DNA of 7,533 nucleotides, taken from Parcubacteria group bacterium GW2011_GWB1_44_7 (GTDB taxonomy: Bacteria > Patescibacteria > Paceibacteria > UBA9973 > DSPV01). Shown here piece by piece: positions 1 through 5,924 of the stretch. Positions within the stretch are counted from its first letter, which is position 1. The number at the start of each line of letters is the position of its first letter. The notes under the pieces were generated by a model. That model ran no database searches. It was not told the DNA's origin and saw only the letters and a program-made list of their open reading frames with translations. The DNA is taken from NCBI GenBank assembly GCA_000999175.1, contig LCJJ01000032.1, positions 2,030 to 9,562 on the forward strand, in the 5' to 3' direction. A program made the translations under genes and the position numbers.

Positions 1-11
1 AATTTCCCTTA

Positions 12-55
12 TGGTATAATGGTTTTTGACGTTGCTAAAAGGTCGTTTCTATAAG
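12..55 (+). promoter_or_regulatory. Tandem promoters of the HU gene
   Basis: Two candidate promoters are visible. The upstream one is a perfect TATAAT at 15-20 preceded by TG at 12-13 (extended -10); its -35 would lie outside the window. The second has TTGACG at 26-31 and TATAAG at 50-55, separated by 18 bases, giving a start near base 62. Both point at the HU start codon at 79. This is pattern matching only. Confidence 0.55.
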
Positions 56-73
56 CTACAAGCTAATAAGCTA
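53..73 (+). repeat. Triple AAGCTA direct repeat in the HU leader
   Basis: AAGCTA occurs three times, at 53-58, 60-65 and 68-73, ending five bases before the HU start codon. It occupies the place where a Shine-Dalgarno sequence would be expected; none is present. The first copy overlaps the -10 of the downstream promoter, so an operator or a translational signal are both possible. Its role is unknown. Confidence 0.5.
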
Positions 74-78
74 AAATT

Positions 79-366
79 ATGAATAAAGCAGAATTATCCC
101 AAAAATTGTGGGAGCTTCACTCCAAGAAAGGAGTGGATGTGTCCAAAAAACACGCCGAAGAGGTCGTAGATTTTGTTTTTGACACGATTGCCGACACGAT
201 GAAGCGCGGAGACGAAGTTTCCATCGCCGGATTCGGCACTTTTGTCGCGAAACAAAGGAAGGCCAGGCAGGCCAGAAACCCAAAGACTGGAGCGACAGTC
301 AATGTCCCGGCGATGAAAGTCCCGAAATTCAAAGCAGGAAAAGGGTTGAAAGACGCGGTTCGATAA
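79..366 (+). CDS. HU/IHF-family nucleoid DNA-binding protein
   Basis: This encodes a 95-residue histone-like protein of the HU/IHF family, which dimerises, bends DNA and compacts the nucleoid. The family is recognised from the N-terminal helix pair beginning MNKAEL, the central segment VSIAGFGTF at about residues 47-55, and the DNA-binding arm signature with RNPKTG at about 66-71, including the proline that intercalates into DNA. The C-terminal segment VPKFKAGKGLK is also typical. Length fits the usual 90-100 residues. It is monocistronic, with two promoter candidates upstream and a strong terminator 19 bases after the stop. There is no Shine-Dalgarno sequence; a triplicated AAGCTA precedes the start. 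HU versus an IHF subunit cannot be separated by eye; HU is likelier because only one small copy is seen here. Confidence 0.95.
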   Translation: MNKAELSQKLWELHSKKGVDVSKKHAEEVVDFVFDTIADTMKRGDEVSIAGFGTFVAKQRKARQARNPKTGATVNVPAMKVPKFKAGKGLKDAVR

Positions 367-384
367 ATTTCGATTGGAAAGCAA

Positions 385-414
385 AAAAGGCGCTCCTCTA
401 TAGGGGCGCCTTTT
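385..414. terminator. Bidirectional intrinsic terminator
   Basis: Bases 385-396 pair with 403-414 (AAAAGGCGC against GCGCCTTTT, one T-G wobble, then CC/GG) around a 6-base loop. The stem is flanked by six A on the left (383-388) and four T on the right (411-414). It can terminate the HU transcript on the plus strand and the convergent membrane-protein gene on the minus strand, where the T tract is longer. Confidence 0.9.
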
Positions 415-430
415 GCGTTGTGATTTTCCG

Positions 431-943
431 TCACGGAGCTATCTCTGGGAGCGAATGAAGTTGATGACGAATCCCTGCAAGTTTTAGAAATGTTTCGATC
501 TTTTTCTTTCTGATTCGTCTCGATGAATCCAATTTTATCAGTATAGAATTCATCTTCCGAATTTCATCGGCTTCTTTAGAAAAACTATCCAGTTTTTGGA
601 GCAAAGCCTGAGCATCAGGGTCGAGCGCTAAATTGTTAAGCTCGAGGGTTACTTTGTTAAGACCGTGCTGTAAGAATAGCCTCGCCATACACATACCAAT
701 AGCGAAAAAACCAAAACAGCTCAGTAAAGCAAGGGGAACGCGAAGTCCCGGATCAATTGCCTCAAAATCAATCGGAAGAAACAGAATAACGACCACATAC
801 AGCGCGGCCATCGGAAACCCTCCATGCGACATAGCTCTGAGCCAAACCGAATCTAAAAATAAAATCTTTCTTTTGATCTCATCGGCCAAATGCCACTCTT
901 GCGCCATTAACCTTTCGATTACTATATCGCTCTGATTAACCAT
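431..943 (-). CDS. Small membrane protein of unknown function (two TM helices)
   Basis: I do not recognise this 170-residue protein. The start at 943 is chosen because GGGAGG lies 8 bases upstream (952-957 on the plus strand), one of the best Shine-Dalgarno sequences in the window; the frame is open further upstream but without such support. The N-terminal 40 residues are amphipathic and charged. Two hydrophobic segments follow, at about residues 43-59 and 68-91, separated by a short acidic loop (DFEAIDPG), which suggests a helical hairpin in the inner membrane. The C-terminal half (about 92-170) is soluble and helical, rich in Leu, Lys and Asp, perhaps a coiled coil. It converges on the HU gene and shares its terminator. 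The nearest gene upstream on the same strand is tRNA-Gly. No function is proposed. Confidence 0.72.
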   Translation of the reverse strand: MVNQSDIVIERLMAQEWHLADEIKRKILFLDSVWLRAMSHGGFPMAALYVVVILFLPIDFEAIDPGLRVPLALLSCFGFFAIGMCMARLFLQHGLNKVTLELNNLALDPDAQALLQKLDSFSKEADEIRKMNSILIKLDSSRRIRKKKIETFLKLAGIRHQLHSLPEIAP

Positions 944-951
944 ATTAGTAT

Positions 952-957
952 CCTCCC
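952..957 (-). promoter_or_regulatory. Strong Shine-Dalgarno sequence of the membrane-protein gene
   Basis: On the minus strand GGGAGG sits 8 bases before the ATG at 943. It decides the start over upstream in-frame ATG and non-ATG codons. It contrasts with the other genes here, most of which have no recognisable ribosome-binding site. Confidence 0.8.
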
Positions 958-1026
958 TTTCAGCGAACAGATTTAAAAGAAGCTTAAAGTAAAAGCAAGA
1001 TAAAAGCAATATTGAAAATTTGTTTA

Positions 1027-1045
1027 CACTGAGTTTATCGAAGTG
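1027..1045. repeat. REP-like imperfect palindrome (CACTGAGTTTATCGAAGTG)
   Basis: This 19-base element folds as CACT/AGTG with two adjacent G-A mismatches inside the stem and one more G-C pair. It resembles the widespread interspersed 'CTGAGCTTGTCGAAG' type repeat that I recall from many environmental bacterial genomes, including CPR. It directly abuts the 3' end of the tRNA at 1046, so it may act in termination or 3' processing of that transcript. Membership in the repeat family is by memory, not by search. Confidence 0.5.
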
Positions 1046-1116
1046 TGCGGGCAGCGAGAGTCAAACTCGCGCCTACTGCTTGGAAGGCAGTCGTACTATC
1101 GCTATACTATGCCCGC
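1046..1116 (-). tRNA. tRNA-Gly(UCC)
   Basis: A 71-base cloverleaf reads on the minus strand. The acceptor stem GCGGGCA (1116-1110) pairs perfectly with TGCCCGC (1053-1047), with discriminator A at 1046. The D arm is GTAT/GTAC with one wobble pair. The anticodon arm is ACTGC-CTTCCAA-GCAGT, giving anticodon UCC, which reads GGA and GGG glycine codons. There is a four-base variable loop and the T arm is GCGAG-TTTGACT-CTCGC. CCA is not encoded; the next bases read CAC. The D loop has G18 A19 instead of G18 G19, and the T loop has U56 instead of C56. These two changes look compensatory (see findings). The body otherwise has all normal stems, so I call it functional. Confidence 0.95.
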
Positions 1117-1134
1117 AAAACCCGCTTTCGCGGG
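1117..1134 (-). terminator. GAAA-loop hairpin with T tract before tRNA-Gly
   Basis: On the minus strand CCCGC-GAAA-GCGGG (1134-1121) is followed at once by TTTT (1120-1117), and the first base of the tRNA is the next base. It sits 7 bases after the DUF1059 stop. It is either a short terminator for the DUF1059 transcript or a processing hairpin if the tRNA is cotranscribed. The short T tract argues for a weak terminator. Confidence 0.55.
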
Positions 1135-1141
1135 ATTAACT

Positions 1142-1330
1142 TTAATCGTTTGCGTCTTTCAAAGTTTTTTTGATTTCGGCCCGGAATTCCGGGGTGTCTT
1201 TATGTCCGTGAGACGCAACTGCGTGTTGCGTCGCTACATCCATAACCTCTTGTTCGGTTCCTGAAATAAAAAGCGAGCAATTTTTTTCGCTCGGGAACTC
1301 CCGACAATCTGTTGATTTTCTTTGTGCCAT
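1142..1330 (-). CDS. DUF1059 family small protein
   Basis: This 62-residue protein carries the hallmarks of DUF1059: a Cys-containing segment with CREFPSE-NCSLFISGT (about residues 9-24), then an acidic turn EQEV and the conserved QHAVxxHGH stretch (about 35-43). The family has no established biochemical function; the Cys and His residues suggest metal binding, which is inference. The length of about 60 residues is normal. No Shine-Dalgarno sequence precedes the ATG at 1330. It lies 45 bases downstream of the permease stop and may be cotranscribed with TrmB and permease. A perfect 8-bp inverted repeat (1212-1219 with 1225-1232) falls inside the QHAV-coding part. Confidence 0.85.
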   Translation of the reverse strand: MAQRKSTDCREFPSEKNCSLFISGTEQEVMDVATQHAVASHGHKDTPEFRAEIKKTLKDAND

Positions 1331-1375
1331 AGTTAAAAGAAATAATTTAACTTATTAAGAGCGACCTTTTTATGT

Positions 1376-2104
1376 TTAAGTCCTAATTTTATACCCAATT
1401 TTAAATAAATACCATACCCAAAATCCGAGCCCAAGGACAAGCCCGAAAATTAAAGCAACTCCTACGGCCTGATTTGATTCCGAAATCCCAACCATAGAAT
1501 AACGGAGTCCGTCGACAAAATAAAAAAACGGATTCATGCGCACTAAAAACTGGAATCGCTCCGGGAGCATATGAATTGAAGAAAAAAGCCCACCTAAAAA
1601 TGTAAGCGGCATAATGACAAACGTCTGCGGGATCATGAGCTGTTCAAAACTTTCGGACCAAAGCCCGATCAATAAACCCGCGAGAGAGAAAATCAGCGCA
1701 ACTGCGACTGCGTAGAAAATAAAAAGGGCGATATGATTTACGCTCGTAACCGTAAATAAAAGCGCGATTCCGTAAACTCCAGCCGCGACCAAGAGCCCCC
1801 GGACAACTCCGCCGATAACGTATCCCGCGATCATTTCCAAATACGAAAGAGGCGCCACCAAAATCTCTTCGATATGCTTCGCGGAAGACTGCATCACATT
1901 TAACATCAATAGTCCCGGAACAACGAAATCAATATAAGAAACTCCGTCAATAATCCCGATCCTGCGCCCGATGATTTGCCCGAAAATCAAAATATACAAA
2001 AGAGCAGAAATCCACGGCGTGACTAAAGTCTGAATCCAAACTCTCCTCACTCTCCCCAACTCCTCAAGTATAAATGTCTGTAACCCGATCCAGTTTACAT
2101 TCAT
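1376..2104 (-). CDS. ABC-2 type export permease, YadH-like
   Basis: This encodes a 242-residue inner-membrane permease of the ABC-2 family, closest in my reading to E. coli YadH: RVWIQTLVTPWISALLY near the N-terminus, then IIGRRIG, VPGLLML, IEEILVAPLSY, IAGYVIGGVVRGLLV, FSLAGLLIGLW and PLTFLGG. Six membrane segments fall at roughly residues 24-43, 59-72, 91-120, 125-149, 155-175 and 214-234. The start at 2104 is preferred over the upstream in-frame ATG at 2116 because GGAG lies 6 bases before it and its ATG overlaps the TrmB stop as ATGA. Compared with YadH (256 residues) it is short by about 13 residues, just between VPGLLML and IEEILVAP, a normally conserved stretch. Its probable ATPase partner lies far away at 6571-7329. 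Substrate unknown. Confidence 0.88.
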   Translation of the reverse strand: MNVNWIGLQTFILEELGRVRRVWIQTLVTPWISALLYILIFGQIIGRRIGIIDGVSYIDFVVPGLLMLNVMQSSAKHIEEILVAPLSYLEMIAGYVIGGVVRGLLVAAGVYGIALLFTVTSVNHIALFIFYAVAVALIFSLAGLLIGLWSESFEQLMIPQTFVIMPLTFLGGLFSSIHMLPERFQFLVRMNPFFYFVDGLRYSMVGISESNQAVGVALIFGLVLGLGFWVWYLFKIGYKIRT

Positions 2105-2871
2105 AGCAGACTCCATAATAACTCATAAATGCTCCTCTGGGTATTCGCTATACTCTCGCTTTTTATTATCACGCCGTAAAGATTTTTAGGATCAAGCGAA
2201 ATAATAGATACTTTGTCGGCATAGATATCAATTTCATTAGTAAAATTATATTTTTCTGCTAGAACGAATTTAACCCTTCGTAATTCACGTATATTTTTTT
2301 CTTCAATAAAAATACTCTTAGCCGTGGAGGTAGCTGGAATAATACCACGAGACGGAATTTTCATGCTTACTCTCTTCTGCCAGTATTTCTCCAAAAAATC
2401 TTTTTCAAATCCAGCTTTCAAATAATCTGCAGAAGCATAAGAAAGTATCTCTTCAACTCCGTGCGTTTCAAGCGTGTCAAGCAAAATATTTTTAACCCCT
2501 TGTAACCCCTCATAAAATGAAACGGACGGCTGATCGTAACGCCCACCATAGAGCGCGTTTAGTTCTGGTCGTAAATCTTTAAATACTACGAGTTTTTCTT
2601 CGATTGTTTCTTTTTCTTCGTTTAGCTTTCTTAAAATAACTCCCGGTTCTACCGCTTCGTATTTCTTAACTCCGCCTCTTGTTATCTGTCTTACCAGTCC
2701 TTTTTCTGAGAGACGGCGAAGAATGTCATAAACGCTTACCCTATTGTGGCCGGCCATTTTAGCAATCCTGCTTATCGCCTCAGGCCCCACTTGAACCATA
2801 GCCAAAAAAACATTGATTTCGCTTTCGCTTAATCCCATTGGAATAAGCAGTTTTTTGATGTCTTTTAGCAT
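2101..2871 (-). CDS. TrmB-family transcriptional regulator
   Basis: This 256-residue protein has the TrmB layout. A winged helix-turn-helix spans about residues 5-75, with GLSESEINVFLAM, then ISRIAKMAGHNRVSVYDILRR as the recognition part and the wing LVRQITRGGVKKYEAVEP. A short coiled coil follows at about 79-102 (LNEEKETIEEKL) for dimerisation, and a C-terminal effector-like domain at about 115-256. TrmB proteins usually repress or activate sugar or metabolite transport genes; the ligand cannot be read here. The start at 2871 is chosen because MLKDIKKLLIPMGLSESE fits the family and an extended -10 promoter (2894-2902) lies inside the longer open frame that reaches 2967. The stop overlaps the permease start by four bases, so the two are translationally coupled. 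A 16-base palindrome just upstream suggests autoregulation. Confidence 0.88.
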   Translation of the reverse strand: MLKDIKKLLIPMGLSESEINVFLAMVQVGPEAISRIAKMAGHNRVSVYDILRRLSEKGLVRQITRGGVKKYEAVEPGVILRKLNEEKETIEEKLVVFKDLRPELNALYGGRYDQPSVSFYEGLQGVKNILLDTLETHGVEEILSYASADYLKAGFEKDFLEKYWQKRVSMKIPSRGIIPATSTAKSIFIEEKNIRELRRVKFVLAEKYNFTNEIDIYADKVSIISLDPKNLYGVIIKSESIANTQRSIYELLWSLL

Positions 2872-2874
2872 AGT

Positions 2875-2890
2875 GTTGATGACTATCAAC
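2875..2890. promoter_or_regulatory. Operator-like palindrome GTTGATGACTATCAAC
   Basis: GTTGAT (2875-2880) and ATCAAC (2885-2890) form a perfect 6-bp inverted repeat with a 4-base spacer. It lies between the TrmB -10 box and the TrmB start codon, over the predicted transcription start, a typical repressor position. The half-site ATCAA/TTGAT recurs at 2963-2967, 2973-2977 and 3003-3007 in the same divergent region. Confidence 0.55.
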
Positions 2891-2893
2891 GAT

Positions 2894-2922
2894 ATTATAG
2901 CACCAACAAAAGAAATAGCAAA
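2894..2922 (-). promoter_or_regulatory. Extended -10 promoter of trmB-permease operon
   Basis: On the minus strand a perfect TATAAT (2894-2899) has TG one base upstream (TGCTATAAT), an extended -10. A weak -35, TTTGCT (2917-2922), stands 17 bases away. Transcription would begin near 2887, giving a leader of about 16 bases before the TrmB ATG at 2871. Confidence 0.65.
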
Positions 2923-2962
2923 TGCTAAAAATCCCTTTATTGTAAAGGATAATTCGCTACAT

Positions 2963-2977
2963 ATCAATTATCTTGAT
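2963..2977. promoter_or_regulatory. Second ATCAA/TTGAT inverted repeat in the divergent region
   Basis: ATCAA (2963-2967) and TTGAT (2973-2977) are inverted with a 5-base spacer. The same half-site is used in the palindrome at the TrmB promoter, and a further single copy lies at 3003-3007 just before the cassette -35. Shared control of the two divergent transcripts is plausible; the binding protein is not known. Confidence 0.4.
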
Positions 2978-3007
2978 TAGAATAATTTCTGATCTTGTCT
3001 GTATCAA

Positions 3008-3036
3008 TTTACATATTGACAGAGTCATGATAATAT
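3008..3036 (+). promoter_or_regulatory. Promoter of the three-gene cassette
   Basis: TTTACA (3008-3013) and TAATAT (3031-3036) are 17 bases apart, with TG at 3028-3029 forming an extended -10. Transcription would begin near 3043, so the leader is only 5 bases to the ATG at 3048 or 14 to the ATG at 3057. An inverted repeat, ACATATT (3011-3017) with AATATGT (3032-3038), overlaps both boxes and could be an operator. Confidence 0.6.
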
Positions 3037-3056
3037 GTGTCTGTAATATGACAAAT

Positions 3057-4271
3057 ATGAAAAACTCCAATTTTTATAAGAAAACTGCTCAGGCGCTTGG
3101 CACACCCGTATTTATCTATTGGGAAAAAAGACTGGAAACAAATATCAGCCGGATTAAACAAGCCGCTGAGCATCATCTCGCAAATAGAGAATTAGGTATT
3201 TACATTCCCTATTTTACGAACTCAAATCCCTATCTTTTCTCAATTGTTAGAAAACATGGTTGCGGAATTGCAATTCAATCTACCGAAGAATGGCATCAAT
3301 TAAATGCTCATAATCTTGCTGACAAACTCATTGCGTCTCCAACGGTTTTACCACAGGAAGAGTTGAAATTTCTTTTGGAGAAGGGTGTCCGCGTTAATTT
3401 GTCCTCAATAGATGAAGTGGAATGGCAAATTAATAATTTTCCAGAAAAGAATATTTTTATTCGCCTTGATATCTCCGTTGATTCTTCTCAACGAACAGGG
3501 ATTAAACCTTGGGAGATTACTGGCCTTCGTAAAATTTTGAAAAAGAACAATAAAGCACTTGCCGGTGTTCATATATATGTCGGCACATTGAGCACTTTTG
3601 AAAAGATCGTAAAATATACTGATATTGTTCTCGCCCTAGTATCGAGAGAGTTTCCGGAAATCGAGATGGTCAATTTAGGAGGAGGGTTTTACTACAACTA
3701 TGAAAAAACATTCAATCAACATTTTGATTGGGATGCTTACTTTGCGATGCTCGCTAAAAAAATAGGGACATATAATCTTTCCCCGAATATGAAATTTGAA
3801 ATTGAACCAGGCAGAGATGTGTTTGCCGATGTTGGCGAGCTGGTTCTTTCCATTCATCACGTAGTTTGGAACGAACGCGGAACAATTTGCCAAATTTTTA
3901 CCGATGGCTCTTATGTATATATGCCTTCCGCTACAGTTCGTGAACGCAAACATCAGCTTTTATTTCTCGATTCACAATTTAAAGAATCATCGGATCGTTC
4001 CATTAGCGGATGGCTGAATGGTTCCACAACTCTTTCGAGCGATTTTCTATTGCCGGTAATTATTGAAGTCCCGCTGGATGTAAAATCAGGGCATTTCGTA
4101 ATTGTTAAGGACATAGGTGCCTACGGCGCAACGCAACATTTAGAATTTTTAAATAGGCGACCAGCGGCTGAGGCACTCATCACAGATAATAAAGTCCAAA
4201 TTATAAATGAGCGCGGGGCAATGACGGACAAAATAAGAAGTGTCCCGCAAAAACCTATTTTTATCAAATAA
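3057..4271 (+). CDS. Fold-III PLP decarboxylase homologue (DapDC/ODC-like) lacking the catalytic Lys
   Basis: This 404-residue protein has the alanine-racemase-type barrel plus C-terminal beta domain seen in diaminopimelate, ornithine and arginine decarboxylases. Recognisable landmarks are TNSNP (54-58), VHIYVGT (171-177), the glycine-rich phosphate loop NLGGGF (206-211), EPGR (250-253), the GSTTLSSD loop (322-329) and GAYG (354-357). Key residues differ. The YAxKANSNP lysine that forms the Schiff base aligns with Phe53; the His that stacks on PLP in HxHxGS is Tyr174; the Cys of the CDS/CES loop is Thr325. It may thus be a non-catalytic or repurposed homologue. The start at 3057 is favoured (3048 is possible, near-leaderless) because the promoter lies inside the longer frame beginning at 2973. 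It leads the cassette, two bases before the aminotransferase. Substrate unknown. Confidence 0.82.
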   Translation: MKNSNFYKKTAQALGTPVFIYWEKRLETNISRIKQAAEHHLANRELGIYIPYFTNSNPYLFSIVRKHGCGIAIQSTEEWHQLNAHNLADKLIASPTVLPQEELKFLLEKGVRVNLSSIDEVEWQINNFPEKNIFIRLDISVDSSQRTGIKPWEITGLRKILKKNNKALAGVHIYVGTLSTFEKIVKYTDIVLALVSREFPEIEMVNLGGGFYYNYEKTFNQHFDWDAYFAMLAKKIGTYNLSPNMKFEIEPGRDVFADVGELVLSIHHVVWNERGTICQIFTDGSYVYMPSATVRERKHQLLFLDSQFKESSDRSISGWLNGSTTLSSDFLLPVIIEVPLDVKSGHFVIVKDIGAYGATQHLEFLNRRPAAEALITDNKVQIINERGAMTDKIRSVPQKPIFIK

Positions 4272-4273
4272 AC

Positions 4274-5113
4274 ATGGTAGGAAAATTTATCATAAAAAGT
4301 GGCGAATTGATTCCCATAGAAAAAGCGACCATGTCGCTTGGCAACATTGAATATGCCTATGGTTTTGGAGTATATGAAACTATAAAATTGCAAAACGACA
4401 TAATTTATTTTGCCAAAGATCATGTTGAACGTTTAATAAAATCTGCAGAGCAAATCGGTCTTGTGCACCGTTTTATTGCGAGCAAACTTTTGGAAGAATT
4501 AAATTTGCTCATATCTAAAAATGGGATCAGCTCGGCCAATATAAAAATGCTCCTGATCGGAGCAGAAGATTTGCAAGACGTTGAATTGTTTATTTTTATG
4601 CTTAATCCACTTTACCCGAGTAAAAAGCTGTATTCGGAGGGTGCGAGTGTTATCACCATAGAATATGAGCGATTATTTCCGAAGGCAAAGACATTAAACA
4701 TGCTTGGTAGTTATTTGGCATTCAAAAAAGCAAAAAATAGTAATTGTTATGATGCTCTGTTCGTAGATAAAAACGGCAACATAACGGAGGGCACAAGAAC
4801 AAATTTCTTTACTATGAAAGAAAAAACTATTTTCTCGCCGCCGGAAGAAAAAGTTTTGGGCGGCATCACCAGGAAAACGCTACTTTATGTTGCGAGAAAA
4901 AATAATTTTAAGGTTATTGAACGGGAAATTCCACGGAAAGACATTGCAAAGTATGACGGCGCTTTTCTAACAACCAGTATATCTTCAAAAATTATACCAG
5001 TCCGCAAAATTGATGATTTTGATTTTAAAGAAATAAGTTTAGATCTAAAATTATTGTCTGACTCGTATAGTCAATTCTTCAAAAACTGCGGCGGGAAATT
5101 TGATGAAAAATAA
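4274..5113 (+). CDS. Class IV PLP aminotransferase (BCAT / D-amino-acid aminotransferase / ADC lyase family)
   Basis: This 279-residue enzyme belongs to the fold-IV PLP family. Landmarks are the early GNIEYAYGFGVYETIK segment (23-38), HVERL (50-54) with the phosphate-contacting Arg53, the Schiff-base Lys139 in AKTLNML, the cofactor segment TEGTRTNFF (171-179) with Glu172, and GGITR (196-200). Length matches the usual 270-300. The catalytic residues look complete, unlike the gene before it. Family members transaminate branched-chain or D-amino acids or cleave aminodeoxychorismate; residues visible here do not settle which. Next to a decarboxylase homologue and a methyltransferase, an amino-acid or amine modification role is likelier than folate synthesis. 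The ATG at 4274 is two bases after the previous stop and has no Shine-Dalgarno, implying translational coupling. Confidence 0.9.
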   Translation: MVGKFIIKSGELIPIEKATMSLGNIEYAYGFGVYETIKLQNDIIYFAKDHVERLIKSAEQIGLVHRFIASKLLEELNLLISKNGISSANIKMLLIGAEDLQDVELFIFMLNPLYPSKKLYSEGASVITIEYERLFPKAKTLNMLGSYLAFKKAKNSNCYDALFVDKNGNITEGTRTNFFTMKEKTIFSPPEEKVLGGITRKTLLYVARKNNFKVIEREIPRKDIAKYDGAFLTTSISSKIIPVRKIDDFDFKEISLDLKLLSDSYSQFFKNCGGKFDEK

Positions 5114-5924
5114 AATCATGCCAATAAAAATGCAAAATGCGCTAGATTTATATCGTTCTGCAAAAACCTACCTTTCTGGCCCTGACGGAATGAATAACGA
5201 GGTGACTATGTGGTTTATAGCCGGGGGCTTGCTAATGCAAGAAATTTCCAGCCGCATAAATAAAACTGCTTTCGGCGGCCTCCATCAGAAAATAGGCGTA
5301 GAGCGCAATAAAAAAATCAAAACGATCAGAATTCTAGACGTGGCATGCGGTCCTGGTAATTTTGCAAATCATTTAGGATTTATAATCCCGCAGTTAAAAG
5401 TTGTTGGAATAGACACGAACATAGCGTTTCTCAAATGGGCGAGGAAAAAATTTACAAACCTTGGATGGAAATTCATTGAAGGCGATGCAAGCAAAATAGA
5501 ATTGGGAAAGAAATTAGATTTTATAACAGCAAGTTCAGCGTATCATCACATTCCAGACTTTGAAAAACTTAGTTTCTTAAAAAACTTAAAAAGTCATTTG
5601 AAGAATAATGGAATAATTTTAATTTGCGATAATTTTTTGCCAGATTATTCGACGAGTTTTGAAAAACAAAAATCTATTAAAGAATATTATTCACTACTCA
5701 CACAATATTATAAATCCGGAAACGCTACAAAAAATGCAATTAAAGTTATAAAACAGGCTCGCAAATTAGAATTATCGGGCAAAGACGAATACAAAACGTC
5801 TTTCAGAATTTTTGAAGCGCAAGTGAAAGCTGCTGGCTTGGAGATAGTCAAGGATATTTTAGTTTGGGGCATTTCACAAAATGGCATGGGTTCGCACGTT
5901 ATAATTTTGAAAGCCCCGAGATAG
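5103..5924 (+). CDS. Class I SAM-dependent methyltransferase
   Basis: This 273-residue protein has a Rossmann-type methyltransferase core: motif I ILDVACGPGNF (77-87), the acidic end of strand 2 in VVGIDTN with Asp104, the adenine-side acidic residue Asp128 in EGDAS, and SSAYHHIPD (144-152) in the post-motif region, which resembles small-molecule methyltransferases of the Methyltransf_11/25 type. About 70 residues precede the core and probably form a substrate lid. The acceptor is not identifiable; a product of the two PLP-family neighbours is an inference from context. The ATG at 5103 overlaps the aminotransferase gene by 11 bases; TTG at 5100 and ATG at 5118 are alternatives. The terminator stem begins within its last codons. 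Confidence 0.88.
   Translation: MKNKIMPIKMQNALDLYRSAKTYLSGPDGMNNEVTMWFIAGGLLMQEISSRINKTAFGGLHQKIGVERNKKIKTIRILDVACGPGNFANHLGFIIPQLKVVGIDTNIAFLKWARKKFTNLGWKFIEGDASKIELGKKLDFITASSAYHHIPDFEKLSFLKNLKSHLKNNGIILICDNFLPDYSTSFEKQKSIKEYYSLLTQYYKSGNATKNAIKVIKQARKLELSGKDEYKTSFRIFEAQVKAAGLEIVKDILVWGISQNGMGSHVIILKAPR

Noticed and set aside
1043..1264. Plus-strand open frame across the tRNA and DUF1059
   Set aside because: It is antisense to a clear tRNA and a recognised protein family.
2872..2967. Hydrophobic N-terminal extension of the TrmB protein (FLAFAISFVGAIISLIVI), which could suggest a membrane-anchored regulator
   Set aside because: An extended -10 TATAAT promoter and an operator-like palindrome lie in this stretch, and the family start fits the ATG at 2871.
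3016..3021. Perfect TTGACA as a -35 box
   Set aside because: No -10 box follows at 16-18 bases; the nearest, TGTAAT, is 20 bases away. TTTACA at 3008 with TAATAT has ideal spacing.
2973..3056. Longer N-terminus of the decarboxylase homologue beginning at 2973
   Set aside because: The extra 28 residues match nothing in the family and the best promoter (3008-3036) lies within them.
3675..3953. Minus-strand open frame inside the decarboxylase homologue
   Set aside because: It is the shadow of a long gene with clear protein motifs.
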